Source of the DNA: JBFXCK01 sp050182275
GTDB lineage: Bacteria > Pseudomonadota > Alphaproteobacteria > SHNJ01
DNA: 26,803 nucleotides
Reading direction: 5' to 3'
Assembly: GCA_050182275.1 (NCBI GenBank)
Contig: JBFXCK010000018.1
Span: 1 to 26,803 of the forward strand
Program-made: the position numbers and the translations under genes
Part shown: positions 23,109 to 26,803 of the stretch, in pieces
How positions within the stretch are numbered: the stretch's first letter is position 1
Layout: each line of letters starts with the position of its first letter
Notes under the pieces: model-generated
Database searches by the model: none
What the model saw: only the letters and a program-made list of their open reading frames with translations
What the model was told of the DNA's origin: nothing

Positions 23109-23162
23109 TATCCTGAGCTTGTCGAAGGATATTTGTGCCCATGGTTCGACAAGCTCACCATG
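23109..23162. repeat. REP-like palindrome pair between lpdA and lipA
   Basis: Two hairpins sit side by side: TATCCT...AGGATA (23109-23131) and CATGGT...ACCATG (23140-23162). Their 11-base loops, GAGCTTGTCGA and TCGACAAGCTC, are exact reverse complements, so the unit can fold as two hairpins or one longer imperfect one. The core resembles dispersed REP-type palindromes common in proteobacterial genomes. It lies 10 bp beyond the lpdA stop and may also act in mRNA stability or termination. Confidence 0.75.
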
Positions 23163-23172
23163 AGCATCTTTT

Positions 23173-24570
23173 CTAAAAATGAATCACCTTACCATAGGCG
23201 TCAAGCACCGATTCATGCATCATTTCCGACAAAGTGGGATGCGGGAAAACGGTATGCATTAAATCAGCTTCTGTTGCTTCCAAAGTTTTGGCGATGCCGA
23301 AACCTTGAATTAATTCGGTGACTTCCGCGCCAATCATATGGGCGCCCAGCATTTCACCGGTTTTGGCGTCAAAAATGGTTTTGATTAGGCCTTCAGCTTC
23401 GCCCAGGGCAATCGCCTTGCCATTGCCCATATAGGGGAAGCGGCCAATTTTAATATCCAAACCCAGTTCCTTGGCGCGCTTTTCGGTTAAGCCAATACTG
23501 GCGATTTGCGGCAAGGAATAGGTGCAGCCCGGAATCAATTCGCGCTTTAAGGGGTGGACGTCGTTTACCTTGGCGATTTTTTCGACGCAAATCACGCCTT
23601 CATGGCTTGCCTTATGTGCCAACCAGGGCGGCGCTGTGACGTCACCAATAGCATAAATGCCGGCCTCCGCCGTTTCGCACCATTCGTTGGTGACGATATG
23701 GCCCTTTTCGACTTTTACCTTGGTGGATTCCAAACCTAAATTTTCGGTGTTCCCCACAATGCCAACCGCGCTGATGACGCGGTCAAATACAATTTCCTGC
23801 GCCTTGCCGCCAACTTCGATTGTGGCCTTAACATTATTGGCGCTTTTATCCAGCTTTTTAACTGCACCGCCGGTAATAATCTTAATGCCCTGTTTTTCAA
23901 AGGCTTTGCGGGCGAAGGTGGAAATTTCTTCATCTTCCACGGGCAAAATGCGGTCAATCACTTCCACCACGGTCACTTCGCTGCCCATATGGCGGTAGAA
24001 GGAGGCGAATTCAATGCCGATAGCGCCGGAACCAATTACCAAAAGCGATTTGGGCAATTCGGGCGCGATCATGGCCTCGCGCGAAGTCCAAACCAGCTTG
24101 CCATCGGGTTCCAAGCCAGGCAAAACGCGCGGCCGCGCGCCGGTGGCGACAATAATATGTTTCGCCGTCAGTTCAGCAACTGGCTTGTTATCTTTAGTAA
24201 CCGAAACCTTGCCCTTGCCCGCCAATTTGGCGTGGCCGTCAAAGACAGTGATTTTATTTTTTTTCATTAAATGGGCGATGCCGGCGGAAAGTTTTTTCGA
24301 TACATCGCGCGAACGGGAAATGACTTTGGCCCAATTTAATTTAGGCGCAGCGACTTCGATACCGAAGGCGTCGGCATGTTTGATGAGATGGTGTACCTCA
24401 GCAGTGCGGAGCAACGCCTTGGTCGGAATACAGCCCCAATTCAGGCAAATGCCGCCCAAATGCTCGCGCTCCACCAGCGCCACTTTCATTTTTAGTTGTG
24501 CGGCGCGGATAGCGGCGACATAACCGCCGGGGCCACCGCCGACAACGATAAGATCGAAATTTGTATCCAT
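23173..24570 (-). CDS. lpdA: Dihydrolipoyl dehydrogenase (E3)
   Basis: Flavoprotein that reoxidises dihydrolipoamide in pyruvate and other 2-oxoacid dehydrogenase complexes. The start at 24570 (MDTNFDLIVVGGG, 465 aa) is preferred: an upstream in-frame ATG at 24591 lies inside a REP hairpin and would add seven unmatched residues. Visible are the FAD-binding VVGGGPGGYVAAIRAAQ, the redox disulphide Cys42/Cys47 in GGICLNWGCIPTKALL, the NAD-binding LLVIGSGAIGIEFASFY, the YAIGDVTAPPWLAHKA flavin motif and the dimer-interface HPHPTLSEMMHE with the catalytic His. It follows the E2 gene and is flanked on both sides by REP-like palindromes. Confidence 0.96.
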   Translation of the reverse strand: MDTNFDLIVVGGGPGGYVAAIRAAQLKMKVALVEREHLGGICLNWGCIPTKALLRTAEVHHLIKHADAFGIEVAAPKLNWAKVISRSRDVSKKLSAGIAHLMKKNKITVFDGHAKLAGKGKVSVTKDNKPVAELTAKHIIVATGARPRVLPGLEPDGKLVWTSREAMIAPELPKSLLVIGSGAIGIEFASFYRHMGSEVTVVEVIDRILPVEDEEISTFARKAFEKQGIKIITGGAVKKLDKSANNVKATIEVGGKAQEIVFDRVISAVGIVGNTENLGLESTKVKVEKGHIVTNEWCETAEAGIYAIGDVTAPPWLAHKASHEGVICVEKIAKVNDVHPLKRELIPGCTYSLPQIASIGLTEKRAKELGLDIKIGRFPYMGNGKAIALGEAEGLIKTIFDAKTGEMLGAHMIGAEVTELIQGFGIAKTLEATEADLMHTVFPHPTLSEMMHESVLDAYGKVIHF

Positions 24571-24586
24571 TCTTACCACATACTTA

Positions 24587-24656
24587 CTCATGGTTCGACA
24601 AGCTCACCATGAGCGATTTTTACTCTAGCTCATCCTGAGCTTGTCGAAGGATGAGC
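24587..24656. repeat. REP-like palindrome pair between pdhC and lpdA
   Basis: Same two hairpins as at 23109-23162 but in the opposite order and with longer stems: CTCATGGT...ACCATGAG (24587-24613) and GCTCATCCT...AGGATGAGC (24628-24656). The loops TCGACAAGCTC and GAGCTTGTCGA are identical to those of the other copy. It fills most of the pdhC-lpdA intergenic region. Confidence 0.8.
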
Positions 24657-24663
24657 GTTGATC

Positions 24664-25563
24664 TTAAGCAACCATCAAATAAGGCTCTTCAATGAAAGCC
24701 TTAAACGCCTTTACAAATTCAGCGCCGACCGCGCCATCGATCGCGCGATGGTCAACCGACAAAGTGCAGGTCATGATATTGGCAATGGCAAGTTCGCCAT
24801 TTTTTACAATTGGGCGCTGTTCGCCCGCCCCTACCGCCAAAATAGCGCCTTGCGGCGGGTTGATGATGGCGCCAAATTCCTTGATGCCATACATGCCCAA
24901 ATTCGAAATGCTGAAACTGCCGCCTTGATATTCTTCCGGCTGCAATTTACCGGCGCGGGCGCGTTCGGCCAAAGCGCCCATCTCTTGAGAGATTTGCTTT
25001 AAGCCCTTTTGCTCGATGCTGCGCAAAACCGGGGTGATCAACCCGCCCGGAATGGCGACTGCGACAGAAATATCAACCGTTGAATATTGCAAAAGCCCCT
25101 GCTCGGTCCAAGATACGTTCGCATTCGGAACTTTCATCAATGCCGCGGCGGCGGCCTTAATCACAATATCGTTCACCGAAATTTTAACGCCTTCCTCTTT
25201 AAAGCGTTCATTCAATTTACGGCGCATATCAAGCAGCGAATCGATTTCGCAATCAACCGTTAGATAAAAATGCGGAACCGTTTGCTTGGATTCGGTCAAA
25301 CGTTTGGCTATCACTTTGCGCATCATTGAATGCGGGATCAATTGCGGGCCGGCGCCAGATGCGATAGAAGCAGCGGGAGCAATCGAAAAACCCTGGGGCG
25401 CCGAAGCCATTTTACTGCCCCCGCCTTTAAGCGCGGCCTCGATATCGGCCTTTACAATCCGTCCGCGCGGGCCCGTGCCCTTTAGGCCCTTTAAATCAAG
25501 ATTGCCCTGTTTGGCCAAGCGGCGGGCCAAGGGAGTTGAAAATATGCGTTCGGAGGAAGCCAT
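24664..25563 (-). CDS. pdhC: Dihydrolipoamide acetyltransferase (E2) lacking the lipoyl domain
   Basis: Core acyltransferase of the pyruvate dehydrogenase complex. The ATG at 25563 gives 299 aa. A peripheral subunit-binding domain lies at about 5-41 (FSTPLARRLAKQGNLDL, GTGPRGRIVKADIEAAL), followed by an Ala/Ser/Pro linker and the catalytic domain (about 75-299), with MRKVIAKRLTESKQTVPHF, GSFSISNLGMYGIKEF and the active-site LSVDHRAIDG (His272). Ordinary E2 proteins begin with one or more lipoyl domains of about 80 residues; here none is encoded, and the LivJ-like gene ends 8 bp upstream. The catalytic part looks intact. Function would need a lipoyl domain elsewhere; in several alphaproteobacteria E1-beta carries one at its N-terminus, which would lie outside this window. 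Confidence 0.92.
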   Translation of the reverse strand: MASSERIFSTPLARRLAKQGNLDLKGLKGTGPRGRIVKADIEAALKGGGSKMASAPQGFSIAPAASIASGAGPQLIPHSMMRKVIAKRLTESKQTVPHFYLTVDCEIDSLLDMRRKLNERFKEEGVKISVNDIVIKAAAAALMKVPNANVSWTEQGLLQYSTVDISVAVAIPGGLITPVLRSIEQKGLKQISQEMGALAERARAGKLQPEEYQGGSFSISNLGMYGIKEFGAIINPPQGAILAVGAGEQRPIVKNGELAIANIMTCTLSVDHRAIDGAVGAEFVKAFKAFIEEPYLMVA

Positions 25564-25571
25564 CAAATCAC

Positions 25572-26669
25572 CTAAGAATTAAGATCGGCGTAGCGGTATT
25601 TGCCATCGCGCCATTCGTAAAAACGCATCATGGGGGCGCTAACTTCCCCCGTTTTATTAAAAGAAATTTTACCTAAGATGGTATCAAATTCACCCTGATG
25701 CAGGGTACGGGATAGTTTTGTAAAATCAACGCTATTGCTGCGGGTAATAGCCTGCGCCGCTGCCTGTACCGCCGCATAGACATAATAGCTATAGGTTTCA
25801 GGTTTATAACCGGCAGCCTTAAAGCGCGCCAATAACTCTTTGCCGCCCGGTTCATATTCGGGATTGCGCGGACCGGTGAAAATAATGCCGTTACCTGCCT
25901 TGCCGGCTACACTCCAAAATTCGGAAGTAAGCAGCGCATCAAAGCCAAAAAATTGCGCCTGATAGCCTTGATCATTGGCCTGGCGCATCATGCCGCCCGC
26001 CTCGATCGGAAATAAGCCCATGGCGACGGCATCAAATTTTTCCGCCTTTAATTTGGTGACCAGCACACTGAAATCACGCTCGCCCGCATTAATTGCAAAA
26101 GTCTCGATTTTAGCGAAATTCTTTTTATCAAGTTTTCCTTCGATCGCATCAATGATGCCCTTGCCCCAAACTTTTTTATCGTGAATCAAGGCTATTTTTT
26201 TGCCTTGAAATGATTTGGCAAGGTGGGCCGCCATCATATCGGCTTGATAATGATCGGGCGCGGTAATACGGAAAAGAGAGGAAATTCCAGGTTCGGTGAT
26301 TTTGTCATTGGTGCCGAAGGGGAATTGAACAATTTGCTCTTCGGCATAAATTTCCATGGTGGGAATTACGGCCATGGAACATAGGCTGCCAAACATTATC
26401 GCCGGACGCGGATTTTGCGCGGCTACACGGTTGGCGACCGCTACCGCCTGCTTGGCGTCACAGCCATCATCTTCCATCTTGGCGATTACTTTTTGGCCCA
26501 AAAGCCCGCCCTTGGCATTTAAATCGGCAACCGCCAGGCCAGCGCCTGCCTTAATTTGCTCGCCATAAGCAGCGGTATCGCCTGAAAAGGGGCCGGAGAA
26601 GGAAAAAATAATTTCAGCGCTTGCCGGAAGGCTAAACAACAATAACACGCAAAGTAAAAAATAACGCAT
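25572..26669 (-). CDS. Periplasmic branched-chain amino-acid-type ABC substrate-binding protein (LivJ-like)
   Basis: Periplasmic ligand-binding protein of the Peripla_BP_6 (LivJ/LivK/AmiC) type. The 365-aa product has a Sec signal peptide (MRYFLLCVLLLFSLPASA, cleavage about residue 18), then IIFSFSGPFSGDTAAYGEQI, the GAGLAVADLNAKGGLLGQKV segment and EDDGCDAKQAVAVANRV, the standard first-lobe features; the second lobe includes KIALIHDKKVWGKG and a long hinge region. No permease or ATPase genes accompany it. It lies 2 bp from the pdhB stop and 8 bp from the E2 start, embedded in the pyruvate dehydrogenase operon. The ligand cannot be predicted; family members bind amino acids, amides, urea or aromatic acids. 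Confidence 0.9.
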   Translation of the reverse strand: MRYFLLCVLLLFSLPASAEIIFSFSGPFSGDTAAYGEQIKAGAGLAVADLNAKGGLLGQKVIAKMEDDGCDAKQAVAVANRVAAQNPRPAIMFGSLCSMAVIPTMEIYAEEQIVQFPFGTNDKITEPGISSLFRITAPDHYQADMMAAHLAKSFQGKKIALIHDKKVWGKGIIDAIEGKLDKKNFAKIETFAINAGERDFSVLVTKLKAEKFDAVAMGLFPIEAGGMMRQANDQGYQAQFFGFDALLTSEFWSVAGKAGNGIIFTGPRNPEYEPGGKELLARFKAAGYKPETYSYYVYAAVQAAAQAITRSNSVDFTKLSRTLHQGEFDTILGKISFNKTGEVSAPMMRFYEWRDGKYRYADLNS

Positions 26670-26671
26670 GT

Positions 26672-26803
26672 TTAACTCCTATATAAAACCGCCTTGCTGG
26701 CCTGAATCACATCGGCCACTTGCGGCAGCGACATAGCTTCCAAGTTTGCAGCATAAGGCAATGGGATATCTTTACCCGTCACGCGGATCGGCGGCGCATC
26801 GAG
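26672..26803 (-). CDS. pdhB: Pyruvate dehydrogenase E1 component subunit beta, C-terminal end (5' part outside window)
   Basis: Only the last 43 codons are present, reading from the window edge to TAA at 26672-26674. The sequence DAPPIRVTGKDIPLPYAANL followed by SLPQVADVIQASKAVLY is the characteristic E1-beta C-terminus. E1-beta forms the thiamine-diphosphate-dependent heterotetramer with E1-alpha that decarboxylates pyruvate. It precedes the LivJ-like gene, E2 and E3 on the same strand. Whether its N-terminus bears a lipoyl domain, important given the truncated E2, cannot be seen here. Confidence 0.88.
   Translation of the reverse strand, partial: LDAPPIRVTGKDIPLPYAANLEAMSLPQVADVIQASKAVLYRS
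26676..26680 (-). promoter_or_regulatory. Ribosome-binding site of the LivJ-like gene, inside the pdhB 3' end
   Basis: AGGAG (complement of 26676-26680) lies 6 nt before the LivJ-like ATG and is made of the last sense codons of pdhB. This ties translation of the binding protein to the pdh transcript. Confidence 0.65.

Noticed and set aside
24571..24591. Upstream ATG as the lpdA start
   Set aside because: The codon lies in a REP hairpin and the extra seven residues do not belong to the family; MDTNFDLIVVGGG from 24570 does.
23109..24656. CRISPR array
   Set aside because: Only two units about 1.5 kb apart with inverted order, lying between genes, and no cas genes; they are REP-like palindromes.
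25564..25566. TTG start for the E2 gene
   Set aside because: An ATG follows directly as the next codon and is better spaced from the AGGTG-like ribosome-binding site.

Overview
The window reads as a chromosomal segment of an alphaproteobacterium of moderate GC content. Two gene clusters with a typical alphaproteobacterial order support this: (a) lytic transglycosylase, rlpA, D,D-carboxypeptidase, tmk, holB, metG, tatD and a metallo-beta-lactamase-fold hydrolase; (b) pdhB, pdhC, lpdA, lipA, ratA (COQ10-like), cinA, ispDF, dusB, ntrYX, hfq, hflX and mazG. The fused ispDF, the NtrYX pair and the short zinc-knuckle-free MetRS fit the same group. Genus or family cannot be settled from the window. 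No rRNA, tRNA, IS element, prophage or CRISPR array was seen, and no gene-free stretch exceeds about 205 bp.

Layout. Positions 1-7963 (+) hold a tightly packed cell-wall and information-processing operon. It starts inside a truncated lytic transglycosylase and runs through rlpA and a PBP5-type carboxypeptidase, then tmk-holB-metG-tatD-MBL with 4-bp ATGA overlaps or zero spacing, ending in a small proline-rich membrane protein of unknown function. mazG follows (8007-8873, +). Positions 8887-16482 (-) hold, in transcription order, dusB, a small Fis-like gene, ntrY, ntrX, hfq, hflX and an unrecognised 185-aa protein. From 16565 (+) run ispDF, pgpA and the stand-alone CinA C-terminal amidase, convergent with ratA. 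The rest (18676-26803, -) is, in transcription order, the 3' end of pdhB, a LivJ-type periplasmic binding protein, an E2 acyltransferase lacking its lipoyl domain, lpdA, lipA, an ammonium transporter-histidine kinase fusion, a small secreted protein and ratA. REP-like palindrome pairs sit on both sides of lpdA.

How the parts work together, and what stands out. In most alphaproteobacteria dusB is followed by ntrB and ntrC, then ntrY and ntrX. Here ntrB is absent and ntrC is reduced to its C-terminal linker and Fis-type helix-turn-helix: an intact 89-aa gene translationally packed between dusB and ntrY. This recreates the dusB-fis layout of gammaproteobacteria, where Fis has been proposed to derive from the NtrC C-terminus. 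The same window has an Amt protein with a complete histidine kinase fused to it, inserted between lipA and ratA, which suggests that ammonium/nitrogen sensing has been rewired. The pyruvate dehydrogenase operon is also altered: a binding-protein gene sits exactly where the E2 lipoyl domain would be expected, so the E2 has only the subunit-binding and catalytic domains. A lipoyl domain on E1-beta or elsewhere would be needed for function. Functions are inferred from motifs and gene order; no database search was possible.
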